From Paractinoplanes ferrugineus (GTDB taxonomy: Bacteria > Actinomycetota > Actinomycetes > Mycobacteriales > Micromonosporaceae), in the NCBI RefSeq assembly GCF_016862195.1, contig NZ_BOMM01000040.1, positions 1 to 64,000 of the forward strand: a DNA stretch of 64,000 bases, read 5' to 3'. Shown here one piece after another: positions 17,210 through 26,282 of the stretch. Within the stretch, counting starts at the first letter, position 1. Every line of letters begins with the position of its first letter. Below the pieces are notes generated by a model, which did no database searches, was not told the DNA's origin, and worked only from the letters and a program-made list of their open reading frames with translations. A program made the position numbers and the translations under genes.

Positions 17210-17957
17210 GCTCGGTCTTGGTGGGCTGCAGGTCGGCCGGCTCCACGCCGTATGCCCGCAAGGCCGACGAGACCCGCTTGGCGACCGCCGCCGCCTGGCC
17301 GACCGGGCAGCGCGTGGACAGCTCGAGGAGACGCGAGCCGTCCGGGTAACGCCACCGCTCGGCGGTCAGGCCGTGGTCGAGGCCACGGACCTTGACGTTG
17401 AGGCACCGCACGTCGATCGGGCCGAACACGACCAGATCACCGAGCCCGACACCGGCCGGCGCGTACCGGTCGAGGAGTTTGCGCTGCCGCGCCGAGAGCA
17501 ACTTGGTGAGCGATCGGCCGGCCCGGACGGTGCGAGCCACCTCTTTGCGGCCGAGGCGTACCTTGAGGGCGCCGGAGCAGACCGAGTGGCCCGGCAGGGC
17601 GTCGACCTCCATCCGGAACCGGTCGGCGTCACGCAGCCAGCCCGGCACCCGCCCCGGCACCACCGGTCGCAGCTTGACCACGGCGTCGTCGCGCTCGCGA
17701 GCCCGATCACGGAACCGGACGATCACGCCGTGCCGGTAGAGGTCGAGGGCGGGGGTGTCGAGGAAGTACACCCGCCGGTTGGGGCCGCGGTCCGGATCGA
17801 TGCCGAGTCGGCGTCCGCGACGCTCCGTCACGACGACTTTCAGCTCGACCTCCGGGGCCTGCCCGACGAGCGTGCGCAGCCCGTCCGCGCGCCAGAATCC
17901 GGTCGAAGCCACAGCACGCGTCCTCTTCGAAGTCGGGGCGAGGTCGCGTGGCCGCAT
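17193..17957 (-). CDS. CYTH-like domain protein
   Basis: A 254-residue protein with an N-terminal CYTH-type triphosphate tunnel fold. The characteristic ExExK-like strand is EVELKVVV, followed by RRVYFLDTPALDLYRHGVIV, then RFRDRARERDDAVVKLRPV with alternating charged residues lining the tunnel. Family members bind triphosphates or act as adenylate cyclase or thiamine-triphosphatase. Which applies here is unknown. The ATG at 17957 was preferred over GTG 17969, which abuts the GGAGGG ribosome site with no spacing. Its last codons and stop are tandemly triplicated downstream. Confidence 0.8.
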   Translation of the reverse strand: MRPRDLAPTSKRTRAVASTGFWRADGLRTLVGQAPEVELKVVVTERRGRRLGIDPDRGPNRRVYFLDTPALDLYRHGVIVRFRDRARERDDAVVKLRPVVPGRVPGWLRDADRFRMEVDALPGHSVCSGALKVRLGRKEVARTVRAGRSLTKLLSARQRKLLDRYAPAGVGLGDLVVFGPIDVRCLNVKVRGLDHGLTAERWRYPDGSRLLELSTRCPVGQAAAVAKRVSSALRAYGVEPADLQPTKTELALQV

Positions 17958-18059
17958 ACCCTGGTACACCCTCCGTTAACCTGACAGCTACCCCAAGGTT
18001 AGCTTATGACCCCCGTCTCACCGGCCGCCGCGCGTGCGCGCCGGCCCGGCCGCTCGGGC

Positions 18060-18830
18060 TCAGGGGGCGGCGGACTCCACTGTGCTGACCGCGACGGCAG
18101 TACCGGACGGGACGGTGGTGCCCGGCGGGACGGCCTGGCGGGTGACCCGGGACGAGTCCGGGGCGTCCTCGGGGACCAGGAGCGTGACGTTGTTCTGGCT
18201 GGCCGCCTCGCGGGCCTCGCCGAGGGTCTGGTTGCGCAGTTCGGGAACGGTCTGCTGGTTCTGGCGCTCGGCGTCCTCGAGGAGTTCACGCACCCGGATG
18301 CTGGTCCACAGGTAGTAGAGCAGGAACCCGGCGAGCAGCCCGACGATCAGCAGCGACAGGCCGATGGCGCCGGAGTAGGGCCGGCCGCCCAGCGGATCGT
18401 GCAGGGCGTGCGACAGGGACCGCAGGGTGGGCACGACCTTGCCCAGATTGACCAGGCCCAGGCCGATGACGATGGTGGTCAGCCAGTCGGAGACCTTGAT
18501 CAGGTTGGAGTTGGTCAGATAGAAGGTGCTCGTCGTGGTGGACTCGTCGGCGACCCGGGCGCGGGGCAGGCCGAACACGAAGCCCATCGCGGCGCCGATC
18601 GCGGCCGCCGCCACGAACAACGCGAACGCGGTCAGGCCGGCGCCGCCGCTGTGGGTCGTGGCGGTGAGCAGGATCGCGACCACGACGGCGGCGAGGAGCA
18701 TGGCGATGGCGATCACGAGCACCCCGCGCTGGATCTGGTCGCCGACCCGGCGGTCGCGCCGGGCGGAGAGCGGGGAAGTGATGCGGGCGGAGAACAGCTC
18801 ACGCAGACCCATGCGCGGCAGGTTACCCAC
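18060..18830 (-). CDS. Membrane protein with C-terminal PASTA-like domain
   Basis: 256 residues with transmembrane segments at about 36-56, 66-88, 118-135 and 148-172. The tail beginning VPELRNQTLGEAREAASQNN and ending PPGTTVPSGTAVAVSTVE matches the beta-alpha-beta layout of PASTA domains, which bind peptidoglycan fragments or beta-lactams. No kinase domain is attached, unlike PknB, so this is a stand-alone membrane carrier of a PASTA-like module. A downstream ATG at 18812 is an equally possible start. Neighbours give no functional hint. Confidence 0.75.
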   Translation of the reverse strand: MGNLPRMGLRELFSARITSPLSARRDRRVGDQIQRGVLVIAIAMLLAAVVVAILLTATTHSGGAGLTAFALFVAAAAIGAAMGFVFGLPRARVADESTTTSTFYLTNSNLIKVSDWLTTIVIGLGLVNLGKVVPTLRSLSHALHDPLGGRPYSGAIGLSLLIVGLLAGFLLYYLWTSIRVRELLEDAERQNQQTVPELRNQTLGEAREAASQNNVTLLVPEDAPDSSRVTRQAVPPGTTVPSGTAVAVSTVESAAP

Positions 18831-18962
18831 TCGTCGTCGTCGATGGTCGAGCAGGACCGGGGCCGGCCGGTCGGGCGCGTTCCGAGCAGGTGGTCGGTTC
18901 GGTGCCGGCCAACCTGGGCATAACGTATGAAAACTCGAATTTCACTACGTAGCCTGACTTTC

Positions 18963-20477
18963 ATGGGTCTGTTTGGTAAACGGACGCTCGACCAGCCCGT
19001 GGTGCAGCGCCGCAATCCCCGTGACATCGAGGCACTCGAAGAATTCGTGTCGAACCTCGAGGCCGCCACGGACGAGCCGAGCACCTGGCGGATCTTCGCG
19101 TCCACCTACGTCGAGTTCTACGACATGGAGTACGGCGCCGCCTGGCAGGTCGAGAACGGCGTGCCGCGCATCGAGTACGAGCTGGGCCGCATCAGTGGCG
19201 CCCTGACCGGCACCGCCGACCGGGCCAGCCTGGTCCAGCAGGCGATCCGCACCCGGGAGGCGGTCTACTCGGACGCGATGGAGGCCGATCCCCGGCTGTC
19301 CGCCGCGCACCGGGCCGGCGCCATCGCGGCCATCGCCATGCCGATCGTGCAGCGCGGTGCCGTCACCGCCGTCCTGGAGATGTACGGGCGCAACCAGGAC
19401 GCCGTCGACACCGCCCTGATCAGCAAGTGGGGCGCCATCATGCGGGTCGCCGAGCAGGCCCGCCAGGCCGCCCTGGCGGCGTTCCGCACCCGGCAGATCG
19501 CCGACGACCGGCTCGCCGTCACCAACGTGGTCAGCGCGCTCGGTCACACCAACGACTCGTCGCGGGCCCTGCAGTCCGCCCTCGACGCCGTGCGCACCGC
19601 GTTCGGCTGGGCGTACGGCTCCTACTGGGAGATCGACGACGCCGAGAACGTGCTGAAGTTCAAGGTCGAGTCGGGGTCGGCCGGCGACGAGTTCCGCAAG
19701 GTGACCCTGGCCGCCACGTTCGCCGAGGGGGTCGGGCTGTCCGGCCGGGCCTGGCGCGCCCGCGACCTCGTCTTCGTACGCAACATCGGCGATCTCACCG
19801 ACTGCGTCCGCGCCCCCGCCGCCACCCGGGCCGGAGTCCGGTCCGGGGTCTGTTTCCCGATCGTCAGCATGGACCAGATCGTCGGCACGATGGACTTCTT
19901 CACCACCGAGTTCATCGACCTCAGCGACTCCCGCGCGGACGCGCTGCGCAACGTGCAGCAGCTGGTCTCGCAACGCCTCGACATCGTGCGCAACGCCGAG
20001 ATCTCCGCGCACAACGCGCGCGCCCTGCTCGACACCGTGTCCCGGTTGCGCGACGCCACCAGCGACGCGGCCCGGGTCGCCGACGAGGCGGTCAGCCGCG
20101 CCTCCGACATGACCGGCGACGTGGCCGCCCTCGGCGACGCCTCCAACTCGATCGGCGACGTCATCAAGGTGATCACCTCGATCGCCGACCAGACCAACCT
20201 GCTCGCACTGAACGCCACCATCGAGGCGGCTCGCGCCGGCGAGATCGGCAAGGGTTTCGCGGTCGTCGCCGGCGAGGTCAAGGAGCTGGCCCGGGAGACC
20301 GCCGAGGCGACCAAGCGGGTGTCCGAGCAGATCGCCGCCCTGCAGTCCAGCGCCGAATCGGTGGCCGGCGGGATCCGCACCACCAGCGAGACCATCGGGC
20401 AGATGGACGCGGTGCAGGTCCGCATCGGCGAGGTCCTGGAGGAACAGGCGATGATGGCGCACGCGTTCGAGCGCTGA
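18963..20477 (+). CDS. Cytoplasmic methyl-accepting chemotaxis protein with GAF-like domains
   Basis: About 504 residues from the ATG at 18963. No transmembrane segment is visible. The N-terminal 340 residues hold two GAF-like sensory regions (about 20-165 and 180-335). The C-terminus is a chemoreceptor signalling domain with the hairpin tip DQTNLLALNATIEAARAGE followed by GKGFAVVAGEVKELA. The ATG lies 7 nt after TAGCCT (18950-18955), so the message is probably leaderless, and the upstream in-frame ATG at 18927 is unlikely. It should signal to CheA/CheW encoded elsewhere. It is convergent with a second receptor gene. Confidence 0.93.
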   Translation: MGLFGKRTLDQPVVQRRNPRDIEALEEFVSNLEAATDEPSTWRIFASTYVEFYDMEYGAAWQVENGVPRIEYELGRISGALTGTADRASLVQQAIRTREAVYSDAMEADPRLSAAHRAGAIAAIAMPIVQRGAVTAVLEMYGRNQDAVDTALISKWGAIMRVAEQARQAALAAFRTRQIADDRLAVTNVVSALGHTNDSSRALQSALDAVRTAFGWAYGSYWEIDDAENVLKFKVESGSAGDEFRKVTLAATFAEGVGLSGRAWRARDLVFVRNIGDLTDCVRAPAATRAGVRSGVCFPIVSMDQIVGTMDFFTTEFIDLSDSRADALRNVQQLVSQRLDIVRNAEISAHNARALLDTVSRLRDATSDAARVADEAVSRASDMTGDVAALGDASNSIGDVIKVITSIADQTNLLALNATIEAARAGEIGKGFAVVAGEVKELARETAEATKRVSEQIAALQSSAESVAGGIRTTSETIGQMDAVQVRIGEVLEEQAMMAHAFER

Positions 20478-20490
20478 GAACGGCTTGCAC

Positions 20491-20539
20491 GGGCCGCGGC
20501 TGACCGCCGCGGCCCGGTTGTCGTGGAAGCGAGCGCTTC
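20491..20539. terminator. Two hairpins between convergent chemoreceptor genes
   Basis: GGGCCGCGG (20491-20499) and CCGCGGCCC (20507-20515) form a perfect 9-bp stem with a 7-nt loop. A second palindrome, GGAAGCGAGCGCTTCC (20524-20539), abuts the 3' end of the minus-strand gene. Together they should terminate transcription from both sides. No strong U-tract follows, as is usual in high-GC actinobacteria. Confidence 0.75.
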
Positions 20540-20540
20540 C

Positions 20541-22121
20541 TCAGTACCGGAAACGCGAGACCAGCGACTGCAGCTGGTTCGCGGTCACCGCCAGTTCGTC
20601 GGCCGCCTGCCGGGTGTCGCCGACCGCGCCCGAGGTGCGGCGGGTCGCGTTCGAGACCGTACCGATCGTCTGCGCGATGTTGCCGGCGCCCGCCGCCGCC
20701 TCGTTGAGCGTGCGGTTCATCTCCTGCGTGGTCGCCGTCTGCTCCTCGACCGCGCTCGCGATGGCCAGCTGGATGCCGTTGATCCGCTCGATGATCGCCG
20801 AGATCTCGCCGATCGCCGCGACCGCGCCGTCGGTGTCCGCCTGGATGGTCGACACCCGGCGGGAGATGTCCTCGGTGGCCTTGGCCGTCTCCTGCGCCAG
20901 ATCCTTGACCTCACCGGCGACGACCGCGAAGCCCTTGCCGGACTCGCCGGCGCGGGCCGCCTCGATGGTGGCGTTCAGCGCGAGCAGGTTCGTCTGCTCG
21001 GCGATCGCGGTGATCGTCTTGACCACGGTCGCGATCTCCGCCGACGACGCGCCGAGCCGGCCGACGATCATGTTGGTCTGGGCGGCCACCTCGACGGCCT
21101 GCACCGCCACCTCGGACGCCTCGCTCGTCGAGACGCTGATGTCCCGGATCGCCGAGCCCATCTCCTCCGAGCCGGCCGACACCACCTGCAGGTTGTTGGA
21201 GACCTGGTCGGCCGCCGCGGCCACCGACCCGGCCTGCGCCGACGCCTCCGACGCGGCCGCGTCTACCTCACCCGACACCGCGGTCAGGTGGGCGGCGGCC
21301 GAGTTCAGGGTGCCGGCGTTGCCGGCCAGCTGCACCAGGTCCTCGCGCAGGCGCGAGATCCCCCGGTCCAGGGCGGCGGCCATCCGGCCGACCTCGTCCT
21401 CGCTGGTCACTCCGGAGGTACGGGTGAGGTCGCCCTCGGCCAGGCCCTGCGCGAGGTGGGAGACACCCTGCACGTCGCCGCGCACCCGGCCGGCCACCCG
21501 GAACCCGATGAGCAGACTGCTCAGCACGCCGGCCGCGAGCAGCCCGCCGACCAGCCAGGTGGCCACGGTGGTGTCCTTCTGCGCCTTCGCGATGCTCGCC
21601 TCGGACAGCGCCTCGGCCCGCTCCTGCAGCACGGACTCGTCGGCGCCCAGCGCCGAGTAGAGGGTGTTGTACTCCTGCACCAGCGCCGCGAAGTCGGCCG
21701 CCTTGGTGCCGCTCCGGTCGGTGGTGCTGAACTTGAGGTACGCCGCCCAGTCGGTCTTCGCCTTGGCCACCGCGGCCGCGCCGGCCGGGTCGTCGGCGAG
21801 GCTCGACTCCAGGCCGGCGAGCGCGTCGCCGATGGCCTTCTCGTTGGCGGCCAGACCCTTCTTCACGTCCGCGGTCAGACTCGGATAGAGCTTCAACGCC
21901 GACTGGTTGCTCGAGTACGACTCGATATTCTTCGCGAACGAGCCGGCCGCGGCCTCGAGCGCGATGGTGCGGCGCTGCGCGCCGGCGGCGTCATTGTTCT
22001 GCCCGTTGAGTGTCACGATGGCGACGCCACCGACAATCACTCCGCCGGCCGTCGCCGTGAGAACGGCCGCGCCGATCTTGGTACGCAACGAGCGGTTGTC
22101 GAAACCACTGAGCAGTCCCAT
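20541..22121 (-). CDS. Membrane methyl-accepting chemotaxis protein
   Basis: 526 residues from the ATG at 22121, which has GGGAGAGGCGAGG upstream. It has an N-terminal transmembrane helix (VLTATAGGVIVGGVAIVTL), a four-helix-bundle type extracellular domain of about 150 residues, a second helix (VATWLVGGLLAAGVLSSLLI), a HAMP region and a signalling domain with EQTNLLALNATIEAARAGES and GKGFAVVAGEVKDLA. The layout is that of a classical transmembrane chemoreceptor; the ligand is unknown. A longer in-frame start (22274) was rejected because the extra N-terminus is low in coding character. Confidence 0.94.
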   Translation of the reverse strand: MGLLSGFDNRSLRTKIGAAVLTATAGGVIVGGVAIVTLNGQNNDAAGAQRRTIALEAAAGSFAKNIESYSSNQSALKLYPSLTADVKKGLAANEKAIGDALAGLESSLADDPAGAAAVAKAKTDWAAYLKFSTTDRSGTKAADFAALVQEYNTLYSALGADESVLQERAEALSEASIAKAQKDTTVATWLVGGLLAAGVLSSLLIGFRVAGRVRGDVQGVSHLAQGLAEGDLTRTSGVTSEDEVGRMAAALDRGISRLREDLVQLAGNAGTLNSAAAHLTAVSGEVDAAASEASAQAGSVAAAADQVSNNLQVVSAGSEEMGSAIRDISVSTSEASEVAVQAVEVAAQTNMIVGRLGASSAEIATVVKTITAIAEQTNLLALNATIEAARAGESGKGFAVVAGEVKDLAQETAKATEDISRRVSTIQADTDGAVAAIGEISAIIERINGIQLAIASAVEEQTATTQEMNRTLNEAAAGAGNIAQTIGTVSNATRRTSGAVGDTRQAADELAVTANQLQSLVSRFRY

Positions 22122-22324
22122 GCCTCGCCTCTCCCGAACACGCCTCGCATGAAGATGATCGGCACGAACGTCCCGCGCGTTGAGGATCAAGCCGAAATTC
22201 CTGATTCGACACTGTTCGACCCGCTCACTCCCTCTAGGCCGTCCTAGGAGGCTAGGGTCTTTCTGCGCGGGCACTCACCGCGAATCGCCTGCCGCCGGGC
22301 GGCCGGCCCGGTACGGTCGCGAAC

Positions 22325-24910
22325 ATGGCCGCGGTTACCGAGACCGTCGCCCACCGCCTGCCGGGCATCGGCAGCCGGCCGGCGAACCACACCGACGGCA
22401 CCGTCCCCCGCCAGTTGAGCGAGGACGAGCTGCGCCACCTGCTGCGCGACGGCAGCCCCACCGACGTGGCCGACGTGCTGCGGACGCTGCCCGAGGCCAC
22501 CCGCCGGGCCCTGGCGGGTGCGGTCCGCAACGCCACCGCCCCCGAGCCCGCCCTGCTGGTCGCCGGGGCCACCTGCCTCCCCGGGGCCGACGCCGTCGTG
22601 TCGTGGCTGCGCTCGCGCCGCTTCCACGACGTACCCACGGCCGAGACCCTGACCGCCCTGGTCGCCGCCCTGACCGCGCCCGGCCGGCCACGCCTGACCT
22701 CGATCGCGGCGGTGCTGGCCGACCGCCTGCGCCCCCGCCCGTCCTGGCCCGGCGAATGGTCGGTGGCCGACGCCGTCTTCCGGGCCGCCGGCACCCCGCC
22801 ACCCACGACGGACGCCGTGCTGCGCGCCTGGATCCGCGGTCACGCCGGAGATCCGGCGACGCTCGCCGAGCGGCTGGCCGCCGACCCGTGGCTGGACCAC
22901 CTGCTCCCCCGCCTGTTCCACGCCACGGGCCTGGACCGGCACTGGCCGCCCGCCCTGGTCGAGCTGACCGGGACCGGCCGGGTGGACCGCAGCCACCTGC
23001 TCCGCCTCGCCCTGCACCGGCTGCGCGCCGGCGGCACGGCCACCGCCCTGCGCCCGGCCACCACCACCCACGACCTGCTGGCACCGACCCCGGACGAGCT
23101 CGCCCGGCACCGCAAGGACTATCTGGCCCTGTCGGTGGGCCCGCAGGCGCCGTTGGCTCGCCGCGCCCTCCAGACCTTGGCCGCCCCGCCGCCGGCCGCG
23201 CCGCCGGAGGGGCGAGGGCGGGCGGAACAGCGGCTTCCGGAAGCACCCGCGCCCGCGGCGCCCGGACCCCCGGCGGCGTCCGGACCCCCAGCGGCGGTGG
23301 TGCCAGTGGCGGCGGCGGTGCCAGTGGCGGCGGCGGACCCGATGCCGCTCGGGCGACCGGCTGCGGCGGCCGAGCCGACGCGCACCGGGCCGCGGACGAC
23401 GGCACCTCGGTTCCCGGCCGCACCGGTACGGATGGCGGCCGACCCGATGCCGCCGCCGTTCGAGTCGGTGACGGAGCTTGTGGCGGAGCTCGCCGTTCGG
23501 GTCACCCGACCGCTGGAGCCGGTCAGCCTCGAGCGCATCCTGGCCGGGATCGTCGCCTTCGCCCAGTCCGAGCGGGACGAACTGGTTGCCGCCATCAGTC
23601 CGCTCGCGGACACCGCGACGGCCCCGTTCGACGTACTGCTGTGGACCCTGCTCCGGCCCGGCCGGGTGCCCGATCCGTCCCCGGCCGATCCGCTGTCCGC
23701 CATGGTGGTGGCGCGGCTGCGCGAGCTCGCCCAGCAGCTCGCCACCGGCACCCCGCCGGCCCTGCTGGCCACCCCGCTCACCACGGACGGCGTGGTCAGC
23801 CCCGTACGGCTGCTGTTCCGGCTGCTCGCCGCCGAGCGGGACGGGTGGCAGCCCGGACCGTACGACCTGGCGCAGGCCCTGCTGCGGTTGCCGCCCGCGG
23901 TGGACCCCAGCGTGGTCACCGCCGCCGACCGCCTGGTGTCCTCGGCCGGCCGCCAGTTCGCGGCCTGGCTGCGCGCCGGTGGACTCCCGCCCGTCACGGC
24001 CACTGTGCTTCCCGGGCCGCAGCGGCAGGCGACCTTCGTGGCCCCGCAGGCCCCGACGCTGCCGCAGGACGCCCGGCCCGAGCCGACCCCGGACGGCATC
24101 GCGCCCCTGCTGCACGATCCGGCACCGCTCGCCACGGTGGACAGCATCGTCCGCGACCTGCTCACCCCGCCGGCAACCGGGCCGGGCGAGTCGGCGCGCC
24201 CGGCGGTGCGCTGCTGGCCGCTGGTCTTTCCGCACCATCGGGAGGTGACCGCGGCCCACCTCGTCCCGATCCTGGCGACGGCCGTCGACGAGCCCGGCCT
24301 GGCCGACACGATCGGCGGGCTGGCCCGGTCGTCGGGCCCGTTCGGAGCCGCGATGGCGCTCACCCTGGCCCACGGCCTCGTCTCCGCCGCCGGCGCCCAC
24401 GGCCTCGGCTCCCCTGGCGGCGCTCACCGCCTCGACTCTCCCAGCGGGGCCCACGGCCTCGGCTCCCCGGGCGGCGTTCACCGCCTCGGCTCTGCCGGCG
24501 GGGCCTACGGCGTCGTCGCGGCGGGCGACGAGGTGCGGCGGAGTTCCGTCGGCACGGTGCTGCACCTGGCCGGCCACGGCGGGTTGGACGCCGGTCTGCT
24601 GGGCCGGGAACTGCGGGCGCTGCTGATCGGTGACGACACCCTTGTCGAGACGGCCGCCGGCAGCCTCGAGAGCATCGGGGCGGGTGGGGCCTGGCACGTC
24701 GTCTGGGCGATCGCTCATGCCGTGGTGCCGGCCCTGCTCCGGCAGCACCCGGTGCCGGCCGGCACCCCCGCCCTGCTGGCCGTGGCCACCGACGCGGCCA
24801 CCGCCACCGGCGCCCGAGCCGACCTGTCTGAGGTGACCACGGCCGCGGCCGGGCCGAGCGGAGCAGAGCTGGCGGCCCAGGCCGCCCGCCTGGCCGAAGT
24901 CATCCGCTGA
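22325..24910 (+). CDS. Large uncharacterised protein with in-frame minisatellite
   Basis: 861 residues, rich in Ala, Leu, Pro and Arg, with helical-repeat-like stretches and no transmembrane segment or catalytic motif that I recognise. An 18-bp direct repeat (23300-23335) encodes VPVAAA twice within a Pro/Ala linker at about residues 290-370. A 27-bp minisatellite (24368-24529) encodes six 9-residue units of the type AHGLGSPGG. The ATG lies 7 nt after TACGGT (22312-22317), suggesting a leaderless transcript. The opposite-strand frame of similar length has poor amino-acid composition and was rejected. It may be a HEAT-like scaffold, but that is a guess. Confidence 0.75.
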   Translation: MAAVTETVAHRLPGIGSRPANHTDGTVPRQLSEDELRHLLRDGSPTDVADVLRTLPEATRRALAGAVRNATAPEPALLVAGATCLPGADAVVSWLRSRRFHDVPTAETLTALVAALTAPGRPRLTSIAAVLADRLRPRPSWPGEWSVADAVFRAAGTPPPTTDAVLRAWIRGHAGDPATLAERLAADPWLDHLLPRLFHATGLDRHWPPALVELTGTGRVDRSHLLRLALHRLRAGGTATALRPATTTHDLLAPTPDELARHRKDYLALSVGPQAPLARRALQTLAAPPPAAPPEGRGRAEQRLPEAPAPAAPGPPAASGPPAAVVPVAAAVPVAAADPMPLGRPAAAAEPTRTGPRTTAPRFPAAPVRMAADPMPPPFESVTELVAELAVRVTRPLEPVSLERILAGIVAFAQSERDELVAAISPLADTATAPFDVLLWTLLRPGRVPDPSPADPLSAMVVARLRELAQQLATGTPPALLATPLTTDGVVSPVRLLFRLLAAERDGWQPGPYDLAQALLRLPPAVDPSVVTAADRLVSSAGRQFAAWLRAGGLPPVTATVLPGPQRQATFVAPQAPTLPQDARPEPTPDGIAPLLHDPAPLATVDSIVRDLLTPPATGPGESARPAVRCWPLVFPHHREVTAAHLVPILATAVDEPGLADTIGGLARSSGPFGAAMALTLAHGLVSAAGAHGLGSPGGAHRLDSPSGAHGLGSPGGVHRLGSAGGAYGVVAAGDEVRRSSVGTVLHLAGHGGLDAGLLGRELRALLIGDDTLVETAAGSLESIGAGGAWHVVWAIAHAVVPALLRQHPVPAGTPALLAVATDAATATGARADLSEVTTAAAGPSGAELAAQAARLAEVIR
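24368..24529 (+). repeat. 27-bp coding minisatellite, six units
   Basis: Six consecutive 27-bp units begin at 24368, 24395, 24422, 24449, 24476 and 24503. They translate to AHGLVSAAG, AHGLGSPGG, AHRLDSPSG, AHGLGSPGG, VHRLGSAGG and AYGVVAAGD. Units 2 and 4 differ by a single base, which shows a 54-bp higher-order duplication. The reading frame is kept throughout. Confidence 0.9.
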
Positions 24911-25044
24911 CCCGCTCCGGCCGAAACGGCCGAAGCGCTCCGCCCGACCACAGCGCGGCGGAGGGGGCGGCCGATGAGCCACCTGGCCAAGGGATCGGGC
25001 GGGTGACACGGCACGGGTCAGCGGGCGCGGCGATCAAGGCGGCA

Positions 25045-25092
25045 AGCTGGGCGGGACGTCAGCTGGGCGGGACGTCAGCTGGGCGGGGACGG
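25045..25092. repeat. 16-bp tandem repeat spanning the stop codon of the decarboxylase-like gene
   Basis: AGCTGGGCGGGACGTC occurs at 25045-25060 and 25061-25076, and a third copy with an inserted G begins at 25077. The third copy is the 3' end of the minus-strand gene, whose TGA is at 25075-25077. The duplicated unit repeats that stop at 25059-25061. Confidence 0.88.
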
Positions 25093-25821
25093 TGCCGCGG
25101 TGGCGGTGAACGAGCCCAGCGAACCGGTCATCCGGTCGGCGCTCACGGTCAGCAGGGGACGCTTCAGCATGCCCAGCGCCGTCATCTTCGCGGCCATCGG
25201 GTGCTCGCCCAGCCGTACGTCATAGGCGCCCCGGCCCACCCGGATGCCGGACAGGTTCATCGGGAGGCGGCCGCGCAGCAGGCGGCCGGCCTGCGCGCCG
25301 TGCCGCAGGAAGGACCAGGCCGGAAGCTTGAGGCGGGTGCCGAAGGGCAGGCGGAGCCGGCCGTCCCCGATCGAGGCGTGCATGACCTCGGTTTCACCGT
25401 CACGCACGGTGATTCGCGCGGGCGGGCCGAAGGTGAGGTCGGCGGCCATGAGCCATTTCGGCAGGGCCCAGAAGTCCTGGCCGGCCTCGCGGGTGAAGGC
25501 GCCGGTGACCGGCAGGTCGACCAGGTGCAGGCCGGGCGAGCGCGGGCCGGCCGAGCGGCGCGGACCGCGGACCAGGAGCCCGACGCCGACCTCGTCGTAG
25601 GTCTTGAGCACCCATTCGTCGTAGTGGATGAACATCAGCACGGTGACGGCTCGGCCGAAGATCGTCAGCGGCTCGAGCGGGGAGCCGGCGAGCACCCGGC
25701 GGGCCTCGGCGGCGGGTGTCGTGAAGACCGCGGCGGCCATCCGTGCACTGGTGATCGTCACCGGGAGAGTGACCGTCTCCCCCTGGATCGACCAGGTAGT
25801 CGCATCGATGCGTTCCGCCAT
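25075..25821 (-). CDS. Acetoacetate decarboxylase-family protein
   Basis: 248 residues matching the acetoacetate decarboxylase-like beta-barrel fold. The region around FWALPKWLMAADLTFG corresponds to the family's conserved Pro-Lys, where the lysine forms the Schiff base with the keto acid. MFIHYDEWVLKTYDEVGVG matches the upstream Tyr/Glu-rich strand. Activity in divergent members is often not acetoacetate decarboxylation, so the substrate is open. The ATG is 6 nt from TAAGGT on the minus strand (25828-25833), a leaderless start. Its stop region is tandemly duplicated. Confidence 0.85.
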   Translation of the reverse strand: MAERIDATTWSIQGETVTLPVTITSARMAAAVFTTPAAEARRVLAGSPLEPLTIFGRAVTVLMFIHYDEWVLKTYDEVGVGLLVRGPRRSAGPRSPGLHLVDLPVTGAFTREAGQDFWALPKWLMAADLTFGPPARITVRDGETEVMHASIGDGRLRLPFGTRLKLPAWSFLRHGAQAGRLLRGRLPMNLSGIRVGRGAYDVRLGEHPMAAKMTALGMLKRPLLTVSADRMTGSLGSFTATAAPSPPS

Positions 25822-25956
25822 GCGCAGACCTTACCGGGCGTTCCGGGCCGGTAACACCCGTCAGATGGAGCCGGGTGGCCCCTGGCGGCGATCCGGGCCG
25901 GCATCGAAGCTGACGAGTGGGCGGGCATCACGATCATCGGCGGGTCGGGTACGCGA

Positions 25957-26150
25957 GATCACCGCCGGCAAGGTCGTGATCGTTCCCGGTTACCGCCTCG
26001 CCGACGCGCAGGCACAACCCGGGTGCGTGGCGCCGGCCGAGGCGCTCACCGAGCGGGTGTCGAGGTCTCCCACGCCATCCACCCGGTCGCCGGGCGGATG
26101 CCGGGACACATGAACGTGCTGCTGGCCGAGGCCGACGCCCGCTGTCCGCA
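25957..26150 (+). pseudogene. Relic of NAD(P) transhydrogenase beta subunit (pntB)
   Basis: The first part reads ITAGKVVIVPGYRLADAQAQ in frame with EALTER. After a frameshift the next frame reads GVEVSHAIHPVAGRMPGHMN and VLLAEADA. These two stretches are the NADP-binding C-terminal domain of PntB (VPGYG, IHPVAGRMPGHMNVLLAEA). A normal PntB has about 460 residues, so only some 65 codons survive, out of frame and with VPGYG altered to VPGYR. The upstream 135 bp have no clear coding signal. An intact copy elsewhere in the genome is likely but not visible here. Confidence 0.82.
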
Positions 26151-26222
26151 GCCGGTCCGACGGCCCTGCCGAGTGGGCTGCACCCGTACGCGAACGGATG
26201 CGAACTCATCGATTTCAGTCGC

Positions 26223-26251
26223 TTGACACCTAGTGATCGACTTGGAACGCT
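26223..26251 (+). promoter_or_regulatory. Candidate promoter with consensus -35 TTGACA
   Basis: TTGACA at 26223-26228 is a perfect -35 hexamer. A weak AACGCT lies 17 bp downstream at 26246-26251. It precedes the esterase gene start by about 30 bp. The TTG of this box is also the formal start of the longest reading frame, which is an argument against that longer start. Confidence 0.4.
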
Positions 26252-26282
26252 CGGTTCCGGGAACGTACACGGGGCTGGAATC

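Noticed and set aside
22244..25009. 921-codon minus-strand ORF antisense to the 861-residue protein
   Set aside because: Arg/Gly/His-rich and without plausible secondary structure; the plus strand has normal composition and a promoter-proximal ATG.
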